Shown here: in pieces, positions 1 to 8,481 of the stretch
How positions within the stretch are numbered: position 1 is the first letter of the stretch
Layout: each line of letters starts with the position of its first letter
Assembly (NCBI GenBank): GCA_012520945.1
Contig: JAAYNH010000010.1
Location: 1-33,751 of the forward strand
Reading direction: 5' to 3'
Length of the DNA: 33,751 nt
Source of the DNA: Treponema sp.
Lineage (GTDB): Bacteria; Spirochaetota; Spirochaetia; Treponematales; Treponemataceae
Notes under the pieces: model-generated
Databases searched by the model: none
Seen by the model: only the letters and a program-made list of their open reading frames with translations
What the model was told of the DNA's origin: nothing
Program-made: the position numbers and the translations under genes

Positions 1-6
1 CTACTC

Positions 7-36
7 TTGACTAAAAATTAACATTTATGTTAATCT
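7..36 (+). promoter_or_regulatory. possible promoter of tRNA-Pro with internal palindrome
   Basis: A TTGACT box at 7-12 lies 15-20 bases before the likely transcription start, but the -10 (about 30-36) is poor. A perfect 8-bp inverted repeat, ATTAACAT/ATGTTAAT, sits at 17-24 and 27-34 between the boxes. Placement about 10 bases before the tRNA supports a promoter; the weak -10 argues against certainty. Confidence 0.35.
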
Positions 37-51
37 TATGTCACAATAATT

Positions 52-125
52 CGGGCAATAGCGCAGCTGGTTAGCGTACAAGTCTGGGGGACTTGGGGTC
101 CCCGGTTTAAATCCGGGTTGCCCGA
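52..125 (+). tRNA. tRNA-Pro (anticodon GGG)
   Basis: The cloverleaf closes fully. The acceptor stem is CGGGCAA (52-58) with TTGCCCG (118-124), followed by discriminator A125. The D stem is GCGC/GCGT. The anticodon stem CAAGT/ACTTG (79-83, 91-95) encloses the loop CTGGGGG, giving anticodon GGG at 86-88. The T stem CCCGG/CCGGG (101-105, 113-117) closes loop TTTAAAT. The C1-G72 pair is typical of bacterial tRNA-Pro. No CCA is encoded, so the end must be added by nucleotidyltransferase. Confidence 0.95.
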
Positions 126-237
126 CAAATTTTTTTGTATACATTTATAGGAACGAAAAAACACGAACAAGGATAAATTAAATATAAAAAGTTAAATACT
201 CCTAGAAGATTTTTCTAAACAATGATATGATTATAAT

Positions 238-582
238 ATGGAAACTTTTGTAATGGTTCGTTCCGAGCATTTAAATCATTATGGAAAGCTGTTTGGCGGT
301 CAACTACTTAAATGGGTTGATGAATTTGCATGGCTTGCGGCAAAAAGAAATTATAAACAAAACACATTTGTAACACGTGCCATGGATAATATCGAATTTC
401 ATCATATGGTGCCTACCGGAGCCATATTGCGTTTTCATATGGAAGAAGTAAAACGTGGAACTACCTCCGTTGTTTATTCCGTAGACGTTTATTATGAAGA
501 AAATGAAGATAAACATATTTTTTCAAATAATGTTACACTTGTGGCAGTGGACGGAGAAGGGAAAAAAACACCGTTAGTTTAA
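238..582 (+). CDS. acyl-CoA thioesterase, hotdog fold (YciA/BFIT-like)
   Basis: This 114-residue protein is a single hotdog domain that should hydrolyse acyl-CoA thioesters in the cytoplasm. The segment HLNHYGKLFGGQLLKWVDE (residues 11-29) is the characteristic start of the acyl-CoA hydrolase family: the Asn plus GGxLxxWxDE pattern contributes the catalytic acid and the central hot-dog helix. The later run TRAMDNIEFHHMVPTG matches the usual strand before the substrate loop. It is slightly shorter than typical YciA (about 130 residues), with little after the hotdog core. The ATG at 238 has no clear Shine-Dalgarno. It stands alone after tRNA-Pro and is convergent with the ABC gene. Chain-length preference cannot be read from sequence. 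Confidence 0.85.
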   Translation: METFVMVRSEHLNHYGKLFGGQLLKWVDEFAWLAAKRNYKQNTFVTRAMDNIEFHHMVPTGAILRFHMEEVKRGTTSVVYSVDVYYEENEDKHIFSNNVTLVAVDGEGKKTPLV

Positions 583-725
583 AAGACGAATATAAAAACA
601 ATCTCTTACGGTTTTAAAATTAGCGTCCACAATACACTGTTTTTTTTTACATTTTTTGTGTACCCTTTTTTTATGTACAAAAAATATGTTTTTAATTAAT
701 TTCATAAAAATGAAGTGTCGTATTA

Positions 726-2345
726 CTAATCTAAATTCACAATCTTATCAGCAATAGCTTTAATTTTTTCATCATGAGTTGCAATAACTATTGTATGATT
801 TTTTGAAAGCTCTTGAATTACTTTGATAACTTTCTTTTTTGTATCCAAATCCAACAAATCAATTCCTTCATCAAAAAACATCAACTTACTATTTCTAATG
901 AGCATTCGTGCAATCGACAACAATTGTTTAGCAATTGAGTTAAAATACGGATTATTATTAATTTCTGCATCACTATCCGTTCCAATATTTTTTAGATATG
1001 AATCAAGACCTATTTTTTTACAAATTGTAACAATCGTTTCATAATCTTCATTAATAAGCATTAAATTTTCTTTAACGCTTAAATTAAAGAAAAAAGGCTC
1101 CGCACGCGAAATTGAAACATAATTAAAATATTCTTTATCATCAATATTATTTATATTAATATCATCAAAAAAAACATTACCCTCGTGTTGACTATTTAAT
1201 TTGAGTAATAAATCAAAGACACCCGATGTTTTTCTGTTTTGTATACTTTCCAAGACAGTTATTGAATTAGGTTCAATAGTAAAAGAAACATTGTTCAACG
1301 TTGGATTATTTTTGTATCCATATAAAATATTATCAAAGACTATTCTACCATTGAAATTTTCAATTTTAGGTGTTTTAGATTTTGATTTTTTTACGCTATA
1401 TTCATTAATTTTATTCAGCCTGCCAAGAGAAATGTTGAGAATTCTATAATCCAAATTTATAGTTAAAATCATCGAAAAATTATCTATAATCTTTTGATAA
1501 TAATTGTAGATAATAAGAATAACACCAATTGCTATTATACCTTTTTTCAATAGCAAAAGTGCATATAAAACAGAAATTATTCTAACTATTTCCCATGCAA
1601 GTAAAAAAATCTGATTTGTATAAGTAGAGCGAGTGCTGTAATTTCTATTTGCTTCAAGATAGGAACCCATTTTATTACTTAACCCTTGTCGAATTTTATC
1701 AAAGATATTCAAACTTTTTATTTCTTTTATACCCATAAAAAATTCATTTGTTGACGAAACTAATTTATCTAAATTTAATTTAGTTTTAGTATTTAGACCT
1801 TGAAGCTTAACAGTGGCTTTAAAACTAAGTAAAAAAATAACAACACTACAAATAATTACAATCACAAAGAGAAAAATATTTAATTTTAAAAAATACGAAT
1901 AAATAAAAAAGAATTCCATGAATTGCACCACTCTAATAACTAACGTTGTATAAAAAGTTGAAACAACATTAATATCATTGATTACAATATTTGAGTATTC
2001 TCCCATAGTAAAACGTGACAAACTAAACATAGAATTATCGTTCGTAATGGAAATATATTTTTCATACATACTTTGATATTGCCTATTAAATAATCGATGA
2101 TAAACAAAACTGTTAAGACATTCAAAAAGCCTGTACAAAATAGCAATTCCAGCCATAATTAATAGCGTCAGAATAGCCTTTTTAAATTTAGACTCACTAA
2201 CGTCATTAATAAAATTTCCAAGTAAAATAGGCGTAATTAACAAAAGTGCCCGCACCATAATCGATGTAAGTAACTTATAAAAAAACCATAACGGATTATT
2301 TTTCAGTGCATTTATTAATTCGGGGAAAAAACCATTTTTTTGCAA
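726..2345 (-). CDS. ABC exporter half-transporter with degenerate ATPase domain
   Basis: This 539-residue fusion has an N-terminal six-helix ABC exporter membrane domain (about residues 20-300) and a C-terminal nucleotide-binding domain (about 335-539). The NBD is decayed. The Walker A position reads ESIQNRKT (366-373): the P-loop glycines are gone but K372-T373 remain. The signature LSGGQ is replaced by FNSIA (468-472), and the Q-loop Gln is replaced near residue 415. Walker B (LMFFDE, 488-493) and the H-loop His524 are intact. The start is TTG at 2345 with AGGAG six bases upstream. No second half-transporter is adjacent. It may be the non-catalytic half of a heterodimer encoded elsewhere, or an exporter losing function. 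Substrate unknown. Confidence 0.8.
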   Translation of the reverse strand: MQKNGFFPELINALKNNPLWFFYKLLTSIMVRALLLITPILLGNFINDVSESKFKKAILTLLIMAGIAILYRLFECLNSFVYHRLFNRQYQSMYEKYISITNDNSMFSLSRFTMGEYSNIVINDINVVSTFYTTLVIRVVQFMEFFFIYSYFLKLNIFLFVIVIICSVVIFLLSFKATVKLQGLNTKTKLNLDKLVSSTNEFFMGIKEIKSLNIFDKIRQGLSNKMGSYLEANRNYSTRSTYTNQIFLLAWEIVRIISVLYALLLLKKGIIAIGVILIIYNYYQKIIDNFSMILTINLDYRILNISLGRLNKINEYSVKKSKSKTPKIENFNGRIVFDNILYGYKNNPTLNNVSFTIEPNSITVLESIQNRKTSGVFDLLLKLNSQHEGNVFFDDININNIDDKEYFNYVSISRAEPFFFNLSVKENLMLINEDYETIVTICKKIGLDSYLKNIGTDSDAEINNNPYFNSIAKQLLSIARMLIRNSKLMFFDEGIDLLDLDTKKKVIKVIQELSKNHTIVIATHDEKIKAIADKIVNLD

Positions 2346-2419
2346 TTTAAACTCCTAAACAATTGTATCAAAAAAAACTAAATAATATCTATACAATTAT
2401 AAAATATTTTTTTTATTTT

Positions 2420-2534
2420 GGGCGTGTCGGTTTTAGCTCAATGCTAAAAACCGCCGTGCTTTGCGGGGTTACGCTTTCGCTCCATTCCTTCGCTACGCTC
2501 GGAATGCCTCCGGCACCCCTTCAATCACTCACGC
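2420..2534. repeat. GC-rich structured dispersed repeat, copy 1
   Basis: A GC-rich island in AT-rich flanks. It opens with GGGCGTG, forms a hairpin CGGTTTTAGC/GCTAAAAACCG (2428-2453, one bulge), contains an imperfect palindrome with arms CATTCC (2483-2488) and GGAATG (2501-2506), and ends in TTCAATCACTCACGC. Copy 2 at 27739-27856 has the same plan: GGGCG start, hairpin, a GCTTT/TCG core, a CATTCCT-CGCTA-CGCT segment and a CAATCxxTxxCGC end. It is not protein coding and has no T-run to make it a simple terminator. It resembles short structured repeats that I recall from Treponema and Bacteroidota genomes. Confidence 0.65.
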
Positions 2535-2591
2535 ATTTTTCCATAATCATAGCACAAAATAACAGGAATGCACATAGTGCAATGCGAAGAG

Positions 2592-2621
2592 TTGACAGCA
2601 TAAATAGTTTGATATTATTCT
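2592..2621 (+). promoter_or_regulatory. possible promoter for the lipoprotein at 2780
   Basis: A consensus TTGACA at 2592-2597 is followed after 18 bases by TATTCT (2616-2621, 4 of 6 matches). This would leave a leader of about 150 bases. A second -10-like TATAAT at 2755-2760 is closer to the gene but lacks a matching -35, so the start point is undecided. Confidence 0.3.
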
Positions 2622-2779
2622 ATTAATTTAATTAGCGGAATCAAGTTTTTTTATTGGATTGATTGCCTAAATTTTTGAAAATGACTGTGTGTGTTAAATT
2701 AACATAAAACTAATATTAAACCACCAAATTTTTAAATAACTGCTGTCATCAATGTATAATTAAAAGAGGAGATATAAAC

Positions 2780-3340
2780 ATGAAAAAATCAATCACATTA
2801 TTAATTTTAATTATGTTTTTTTTACTACCTTCATGCTCAAAGAAAAATGAAACTGTAATTGCAAAGAATGAATCGGTAGCACAAAAAGAAGAAACAAAAA
2901 CTCCGCTTTCGCTTAGTACTCAAGAAGGAATGATGGAAGTTTTGAAAGAATGCAATATCAAACTTCCTGAAAAACTGAAATTTATAGAAATAAATAAAAA
3001 AGTTTCTGCATATACGGCTTTATTTCAAATTGAAAATGTAGATGAAGTAGATAAAAAGGAAATTAAAGTATATAGCGATAATAATTCTATTTTGCAGATT
3101 ATGGAAATTTCGGATGATAAGAAATGGGTCATTTTGATTTCTATGCCTGTAAAAACGGAAGGAAGAGCGGAAATGACTTATTTGCTGGCTGATTTACAAA
3201 ATAGGCGGATTGTTAATAAAGAGCTTGAAAAGTATGCAGGAAATTATATGTATTTTTCGCGTGAAACTGATGGACATATTTATTTAAATTATATCGGGAA
3301 CGACTTTGAAGAATATAAAATAGAATTGAATAAATTATAA
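2780..3340 (+). CDS. lipoprotein of unknown function
   Basis: The 186-residue product starts with a lysine pair, a hydrophobic stretch and the lipobox LLPSC, so Cys19 is the predicted lipidated first residue. A linker rich in Lys, Glu and Thr follows (about 20-50), then a mixed alpha/beta domain of about 135 residues with no family I recognise. Its sequence (for example KKWVILISMP and MTYLLADLQ) looks like a periplasmic beta-rich fold. RBS AGAGGAG lies about 9 bases before the ATG. It stands alone between two repeat regions. Function not assigned. Confidence 0.8.
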   Translation: MKKSITLLILIMFFLLPSCSKKNETVIAKNESVAQKEETKTPLSLSTQEGMMEVLKECNIKLPEKLKFIEINKKVSAYTALFQIENVDEVDKKEIKVYSDNNSILQIMEISDDKKWVILISMPVKTEGRAEMTYLLADLQNRRIVNKELEKYAGNYMYFSRETDGHIYLNYIGNDFEEYKIELNKL

Positions 3341-3435
3341 TGCCTTAAAAAATGTTAATCGTATTGGGGCTAATACCTAAAAAGAAATAAATCTCCAACT
3401 TCAAGAACGGTCCCTTTAATCAACAGTTAGCAACG

Positions 3436-3765
3436 AATGCATACGAATAATAAAAATAGACACGAATGCACACGAATAAGGTGGTTTTGTTGAGCGATAA
3501 ATCTCTGTAAATTACAATTTTTTTTAGATACAGTTTTAACATAGCGTAATTTTCCCCATAGATTTACGTACCAAAAAAACATTCGTGTATGTTCGTGTTC
3601 ATTCGTGGCTTTACAACCACTCGCGTTAATTAGTTTTCATTCATGATTTTTTAAAACATTCGTGTTTATTCGTGTGCATTCGTGGTTTTAAAACACTCGC
3701 ATTAATTTAGTGTACATTCGTGGTTTCTCCAAAATATTCGTATTAATTTAGTGTTTCATCGTGGA
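3436..3765. repeat. ACGAAT/ATTCGT degenerate repeat field with 19-bp inverted pair
   Basis: This gene-poor stretch holds many partial copies of ACACGAATGC on the left (3433-3480) and its complement ATTCGTGTTCATTCGTGG on the right (3578-3765). CACGAATGCACACGAATAA at 3461-3479 has an exact reverse complement at 3666-3684. Toward the right, units of about 43 bases built on ATTAATTTAGTGTxxATTCGTGG recur. The last unit runs into the 3' end of the neighbouring ATPase gene and supplies its stop codon. Units are too uneven for CRISPR. Similar ATTCGTG-rich intergenic repeats occur in diverse bacteria (from memory); their role is unclear. Confidence 0.7.
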
Positions 3766-4972
3766 GAATTTTTCGTGCACTTATAGTAATTATCCCGTCT
3801 GATTTTTCGCTTTCTTCACCGATGAGATATTTAGGCCATGCATCATGAATAGCTAAAAGCGATTCTCGTTTTCGAAATTGTGTTGTTGCAGGAGCAGCGA
3901 ACGGGGAGATCTGAATGTAGAACTTTTTATTGTTTTTTGTACATATAAAACTAATATTCTCCAAAAAGTCTTTGCCTTTTGAAATGCGTCCTTTAGTAAC
4001 TGTGTATCCTTGATCTGTTAGTTTACAGTAGAGTGCGTTTTCGAAGGCTTTTTCTATGTTTGATTTTTTTAAGTTGCTGTCATTTGTAGTGGCAACGAAG
4101 GCATTCCTAAGGCCATTGTCGGTAAAATACCATGCAGAACCGGCTTCGATTGTTTTGAGCGTTTTTATATCTATTACAGGAATTTGTTCCAGAAGTCCGG
4201 ACAGACGACAATATTCGAGATATTCAATAACTGTTTGATTTGAAACTGTTATGCGATTTGCGGCGAAAGATTCACTTATGGCTCTACTTGATATTTGTGT
4301 ACCTTGTGTTTTAGCAATTTTTTCCAGTAGTTGCCTTATTATAGAAGGATTCCTGATAGAAAAGCGCTCAATGATGTTTTCAAGTATAAAAGAGTCTGCA
4401 TAAATTTTTTGTATCATATATGTATTTTCGGATGTGCAGGGAAGAATTAGGGCACGTGGTATGCCTCCGCATAATAAATAATGTATGAATGATATTTGAT
4501 TTTCTTTAAGGGAATGATATTCTAAAAATTCTTTATATGAAAAGCTGTGAATTTTGATAATTTCATATGTTATTGTTGTGCTTTGCTTAAGGATTTCTTC
4601 TAGAATAAGTGTTTTTTCTCCACTTAAGTAAATTGTTGTTTTGTATTTTTTATGAATTTCAACTATGGCAGGTAACAGATTTTCAATGTTCTCTGCATTG
4701 TCAATAATAAGTGCGGAAATACCTGCTCCTAATGCACGGGCTGCCTCAAGAAGATCATAGTCCGTTGAGATAATGTTTCCTCCTTTTATTTCTACTACAC
4801 GTACAGGAGGTTTATCTCGTCTGAGACATCGGGCGATTTCGTTGAGCAAGGTGGTTTTTCCGCAACCTCTCAAGCCACTTAAAAGCACTGTGTCATAAGT
4901 TTTTCCTTTTTCTAAAGCATTGATTAAATATTTTTCTCTAATAATATCCATATTGTCAATTATAATAGACAT
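3743..4972 (-). CDS. AAA ATPase with DUF4143-type C-terminal region
   Basis: This 409-residue protein is of the AAA_14/DUF4143 type. It has a P-loop ATPase domain with Walker A GLRGCGKTT (33-41) and Walker B ALIIDNAEN (87-95), followed near 114-118 by a YLSGE segment typical of the sensor strand. The middle part (about 150-330) carries a winged-helix-like region and the DUF4143 pattern. The C-terminal domain (about 310-400) has a nuclease-like look (EKAFENALYCKL, then the paired KNNKKFYIQIS), as often in this family. Function is poorly defined; the genes are widespread and mobile. The last seven codons lie inside the repeat field, so the C-terminus may have been replaced. The start at 4972 has no strong RBS; the Met at residue 8 is an alternative. 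Confidence 0.82.
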   Translation of the reverse strand: MSIIIDNMDIIREKYLINALEKGKTYDTVLLSGLRGCGKTTLLNEIARCLRRDKPPVRVVEIKGGNIISTDYDLLEAARALGAGISALIIDNAENIENLLPAIVEIHKKYKTTIYLSGEKTLILEEILKQSTTITYEIIKIHSFSYKEFLEYHSLKENQISFIHYLLCGGIPRALILPCTSENTYMIQKIYADSFILENIIERFSIRNPSIIRQLLEKIAKTQGTQISSRAISESFAANRITVSNQTVIEYLEYCRLSGLLEQIPVIDIKTLKTIEAGSAWYFTDNGLRNAFVATTNDSNLKKSNIEKAFENALYCKLTDQGYTVTKGRISKGKDFLENISFICTKNNKKFYIQISPFAAPATTQFRKRESLLAIHDAWPKYLIGEESEKSDGIITISARKILHDETLN

Positions 4973-5038
4973 TTATAGAATAATCAATATAAAGTATTTT
5001 ATAAAAACAAAATTATTCATTTTTTTTGTGTTTTTTTG

Positions 5039-5067
5039 TTGCATTAATTTTTTTATTTTCGTATACT
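5039..5067 (+). promoter_or_regulatory. predicted promoter of the leu/ilv operon
   Basis: TTGCAT at 5039-5044 and TATACT at 5062-5067 are separated by 17 bases, giving a start near 5074 and a leader of about 45 bases. The -10 is good and the -35 is weak. I see no T-box, leader peptide rich in Leu/Ile/Val codons or terminator hairpin before leuA, so attenuation is not supported. Confidence 0.5.
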
Positions 5068-5117
5068 TTTCTCATAATCCGATTTTATGCGGAAAAACAT
5101 ATATTAGGAGAATAAAT

Positions 5118-6671
5118 ATGCCAAGGCAAATTAAGATTTTTGACACAACATTACGAGATGGAGAACAATCTCCCGGTTGTAGTATGAATTTAAAAGATAA
5201 ACTCGATGTAGCTGAAAGTCTGGCACGCCTTGGCGTTGATGTTATTGAGGCGGGTTTTGCAATTGCAAGTCCCGGAGATTTTCAGTCGGTACAGGCCATT
5301 GCTCGCACTATTCGAGGAGTGTCGGTTGCCTCTTTGTGTAGAGCCTTAGAAAAAGACATTGATACTGCTTGGGAAGCAATTAAAGATGCGGAAAATCCGC
5401 GCATTCATACATTTTTAGCAACAAGTCCTTTACATATAGAATATAAATTAAAGAAAACGCCTGATCAAGTTTATGAACAAGCTGTTAAAATGGTTAAGTA
5501 TGCAAGAAATCTTTGTGGTGATGTTGAGTTTTCTCTTGAAGATGCTTCTCGTTCCGACCCTGCTTTTATGTACAGGATTATTGAAGGTGTTATTAATGCA
5601 GGTGCATCTACAATAAATATTCCGGATACTGTAGGTTACGCCGTACCTGAGGAATTTGCAGCACTTATAAAAAACATTCGCCATAATGTGCCGAACATTG
5701 ACAAGGCAATTATTTCCGTACATTGTCATAATGATTTGGGTCTTGCTGTTGCGAACAGTCTTGCAGCGGCAAAAGCAGGTGCCGGTCAAATTGAATGTAC
5801 CATTAATGGTATAGGTGAAAGAGCCGGAAATGCTGCTTTGGAAGAAATTGTGATGAATTTGTATACACGTAAAGAATATTATGATATGATAACATGCATC
5901 GATACTACTCAGTTGTACCAAACTTCAAAAAGAGTTTCAAAGGCTACCGGTGTGCGTTGTCAACCGAATAAAGCAATTGTCGGTGAAAATGCTTTTGCAC
6001 ATGAAGCGGGAATTCATCAGCATGGTGTACTTGCAAATCGTGCAACTTACGAAATTATGACACCGGAATCTATCGGTTTACCACATAATAAGATGGTTTT
6101 AGGGAAACACTCAGGGCGTCATGCACTTGAAGAGCGTTTGGTTTATTTGGGATATAATATCTCGGAAGAAGAGATAGAAAAAATATTTGCAGAGTTTAAA
6201 ATTCTTGCAGATAAAAAGAAAACTGTTTCTGACCGCGATATTGATGCACTTGTTTCAGGTTTTAGTTCAGGTGTTCCTAAAACATATAAACTTGATCGCT
6301 TTGTAATTAATTCGGGTTCTTCAATTACGGCTACTTCTGTTGTGCGTCTTATTAATAAAGATGGCGAAAAGATAGAAAAGGTTGCTATTGGCGACGGTCC
6401 TGTCGATGCTTCTCTTAATGCGGTTGATAAAATTATTGGCGGATCGGATATTAAACTTGAAGATTTTTCGCTCCAAATTGTAGATGCTATTGATACGGGA
6501 ACTGATGCGCAGGGTGAAAGCCATGTACGCATAACACGAGACGGAAGATCATGGAATGGTAGCGGAGTTTCTACAGATATTGTAGAATCGGTAATTAAGG
6601 CGTATCTTTCTGCAGTGAATACGATGACCTTTGAGCTGGAGCAGGAAAAAACCAGGAAGATTGATGCATAG
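5118..6671 (+). CDS. leuA: 2-isopropylmalate synthase
   Basis: LeuA condenses 2-oxoisovalerate with acetyl-CoA, the first step of leucine synthesis. The 517-residue protein has the DTTLRDGEQSPG motif (residues 9-20) at the barrel entrance, the metal-binding HCHNDLG (H202, H204) and the GERAGNAALEE motif. These precede a linker domain and a C-terminal LeuA allosteric domain (about 385-510) expected to bind leucine. The start at 5118 is chosen because AGGAG lies 8 bases upstream and the protein begins MPRQIKIFDTTLRDG as LeuA proteins do; an in-frame opening further upstream reaches into the divergent ATPase gene and is not coding. It is the first gene of the operon. Confidence 0.96.
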   Translation: MPRQIKIFDTTLRDGEQSPGCSMNLKDKLDVAESLARLGVDVIEAGFAIASPGDFQSVQAIARTIRGVSVASLCRALEKDIDTAWEAIKDAENPRIHTFLATSPLHIEYKLKKTPDQVYEQAVKMVKYARNLCGDVEFSLEDASRSDPAFMYRIIEGVINAGASTINIPDTVGYAVPEEFAALIKNIRHNVPNIDKAIISVHCHNDLGLAVANSLAAAKAGAGQIECTINGIGERAGNAALEEIVMNLYTRKEYYDMITCIDTTQLYQTSKRVSKATGVRCQPNKAIVGENAFAHEAGIHQHGVLANRATYEIMTPESIGLPHNKMVLGKHSGRHALEERLVYLGYNISEEEIEKIFAEFKILADKKKTVSDRDIDALVSGFSSGVPKTYKLDRFVINSGSSITATSVVRLINKDGEKIEKVAIGDGPVDASLNAVDKIIGGSDIKLEDFSLQIVDAIDTGTDAQGESHVRITRDGRSWNGSGVSTDIVESVIKAYLSAVNTMTFELEQEKTRKIDA

Positions 6672-6691
6672 AGCAAACTTGCAGATATTTT

Positions 6692-6719
6692 GTGCTTTCT
6701 CATTTCATTGCGAAAGCAC
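6692..6719 (+). other. intergenic hairpin between leuA and cimA
   Basis: GTGCTTTC (6692-6699) and GAAAGCAC (6712-6719) form a perfect 8-bp stem with a 12-base loop in the 105-base gap. No T-run follows, so it is more likely an RNA processing or stability element than a full terminator. Confidence 0.5.
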
Positions 6720-6776
6720 GAATAAAGTTACTTTCGAAAATTGAAACTTTTTCGTTGACTTTTTCATGGAGGGTTG

Positions 6777-8369
6777 ATGAATAAAAAAATAGATATATTT
6801 GATTCTACTTTGCGTGATGGGGCACAGGGAGAAGGAATTAGCTTTTCCGTTCAAGATAAACTCCATATTGTGAAAGCTTTAGATGAGCTTGGTGTTCCTT
6901 ATATAGAAGCCGGAAACCCGGGGTCTAATCCTAAGGATTTAGAATTTTTCAATGAGGTTAAAAAACTTAAGTTAAAACATTCTCATCTTGTTGCTTTCGG
7001 TTCAACGAGGCGTAAGGGCATTTCCGTTAAAGAAGATGCGAATGTGCAAAGTCTTTTGACCGCTGACACTGATTATGTGTGTATTTTTGGAAAGACTTGG
7101 GATTTTCAGGTTAAAGAAATATTAAAGGCGACGCTTGAAGAAAATCTTTCTATGATACATGATACAGTTGCATTTTTTGTAGCGGAAGGAAAAACGGTTT
7201 TTTACGATGCGGAACACTACTTTGATGGCTACTGTGCAAACCCGGAGTATGCCCTTGCAACGCTTAAAACTGCACATGAAGCCGGTGCTAAAACCCTTGT
7301 ATTATGTGACACAAACGGTGGAAAGCTGCCGGACGAAATAATGCAAATGACAAGTGTCGCTCTCAAGGAAACCGGTGCTCAAATAGGTATTCACTGTCAT
7401 AACGACACCGGTATGGCTGTTGCGAGTTCCTTGCTTGCTATTAAAGGCGGAGCAGATCATGTGCAAGGCACCCTACTTGGTTTTGGCGAACGTACCGGAA
7501 ATGCAAATCTTTCTACAATATTGGCTAATCTTCAGCTGAAAATGGAATATGATTGTTTGCCTGAAGGATGCATACAAAATCTTACATCTGTTTGTAGACG
7601 CATTGCAGAAATTACAAATATTGCACTTGACAGCAGTATGCCTTTTGTAGGATACAATGCTTTTTCTCATAAAGCAGGAATGCACATAGATGCGGTTACC
7701 AAAAATCCAAGTGCGTATGAACATGTAAATCCTGAGGCAATAGGTAATGAACGGCACTTCCTTATGAGCGAGGTTGCAGGACGTTCTTTAGTTATAGGAA
7801 AAATACGAAAATTCGATCCGAACGTTCAAAAAGACAGTCCTGTTGCTGCGGCAATTGTTGCACGAGTAAAAGAGCTTGAGCATGAGGGGTATCAATTTGA
7901 GGGTGCGGAAGGTAGTTTTGAACTTCTTATGCGAAAAAATATGGGAAAATATAAACCCTTTTTTGACCTTGAATATTATAAAGTTATTGTAGAACAACCG
8001 ATAGAAGGTGTTTCAAGTACTGCATTTGCACAAGTGAAAATAGGTGTTGATGGAGAGATGGCAATAACAGCCGGAGAAGGAGACGGTCCGGTACACGCAC
8101 TTGACGGTGCTTTAAGGAGAGGTTTGCAGAGATTTTATCCGCAAGTTAAGCAAATACGACTTACGGACTTTAAGGTACGTGTGTTGGATTCAAAAAGTGC
8201 TACCGCCGCAAAGGTTCGAGTTCTTATAGATTCAACTGATGGCGAAACTTCATGGACAACAGTGGGTGTATCGAGCGACTTGATCGAAGCTTCTTGGATA
8301 GCCCTTGTAGATTCATTTGAATACAAATTGATAATGGATGTAGAAAAAAGATTTAAGGCGTATCTATAA
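6777..8369 (+). CDS. cimA: (R)-citramalate synthase
   Basis: CimA joins pyruvate and acetyl-CoA to citramalate, allowing isoleucine synthesis from 2-oxobutyrate without threonine deaminase. The 530-residue protein carries FDSTLRDGAQGEGISFS (8-24), the diagnostic CimA form of the motif (AQGE in place of EQSP), the metal ligands in GIHCHNDTG (H206, H208), GFGERTGNANL, and a C-terminal LeuA-type dimer domain (about 390-525). Family knowledge separates this group clearly from LeuA, which sits just upstream. GGAGGG at 6768-6773 favours the ATG at 6777 over the TTG directly before it, which would be too close. The product enters LeuCD and LeuB, encoded next. Confidence 0.94.
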   Translation: MNKKIDIFDSTLRDGAQGEGISFSVQDKLHIVKALDELGVPYIEAGNPGSNPKDLEFFNEVKKLKLKHSHLVAFGSTRRKGISVKEDANVQSLLTADTDYVCIFGKTWDFQVKEILKATLEENLSMIHDTVAFFVAEGKTVFYDAEHYFDGYCANPEYALATLKTAHEAGAKTLVLCDTNGGKLPDEIMQMTSVALKETGAQIGIHCHNDTGMAVASSLLAIKGGADHVQGTLLGFGERTGNANLSTILANLQLKMEYDCLPEGCIQNLTSVCRRIAEITNIALDSSMPFVGYNAFSHKAGMHIDAVTKNPSAYEHVNPEAIGNERHFLMSEVAGRSLVIGKIRKFDPNVQKDSPVAAAIVARVKELEHEGYQFEGAEGSFELLMRKNMGKYKPFFDLEYYKVIVEQPIEGVSSTAFAQVKIGVDGEMAITAGEGDGPVHALDGALRRGLQRFYPQVKQIRLTDFKVRVLDSKSATAAKVRVLIDSTDGETSWTTVGVSSDLIEASWIALVDSFEYKLIMDVEKRFKAYL

Positions 8370-8481
8370 AAAAGGTACTTGAATAAGAAGATACCTTGTA
8401 ATATAACTTTAATTATGCTATAGTTGCTTTAATTATACTGCAGAAATTAGTGAAATATATTGACTTTTTTTAGGAGATGAT

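Noticed and set aside
583-725. Terminator between the thioesterase and the ABC gene
   Set aside because: Several T-runs are present but no convincing GC-containing stem precedes them.
2420-2534. Integron attC site
   Set aside because: The GTTRRRY/RYYYAAC core pair is missing from both copies and no integrase gene is in the window.
2363-2626. Plus-strand reading frame of 87 codons
   Set aside because: It passes straight through the GC-rich repeat element, has no RBS and no family character; the repeat explains the opening.
3436-3765. CRISPR array
   Set aside because: Repeats are uneven, in both orientations, with no regular spacers and no cas genes nearby.
4920-5117. Upstream extension of LeuA by 66 residues
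   Set aside because: It overlaps the divergent ATPase gene, encodes a hydrophobic AT-rich run and ignores the strong RBS before 5118.
4973-5117. T-box or leader-peptide attenuator before leuA
   Set aside because: The leader is short and T-rich, with no T-box core, no run of Leu/Ile/Val codons and no terminator stem.
5448-6703. Long minus-strand openings inside leuA (and similar ones inside cimA, leuC, leuB, ilvD and ilvB)
   Set aside because: They lie opposite strongly conserved enzymes and show no motif, RBS or promoter of their own.
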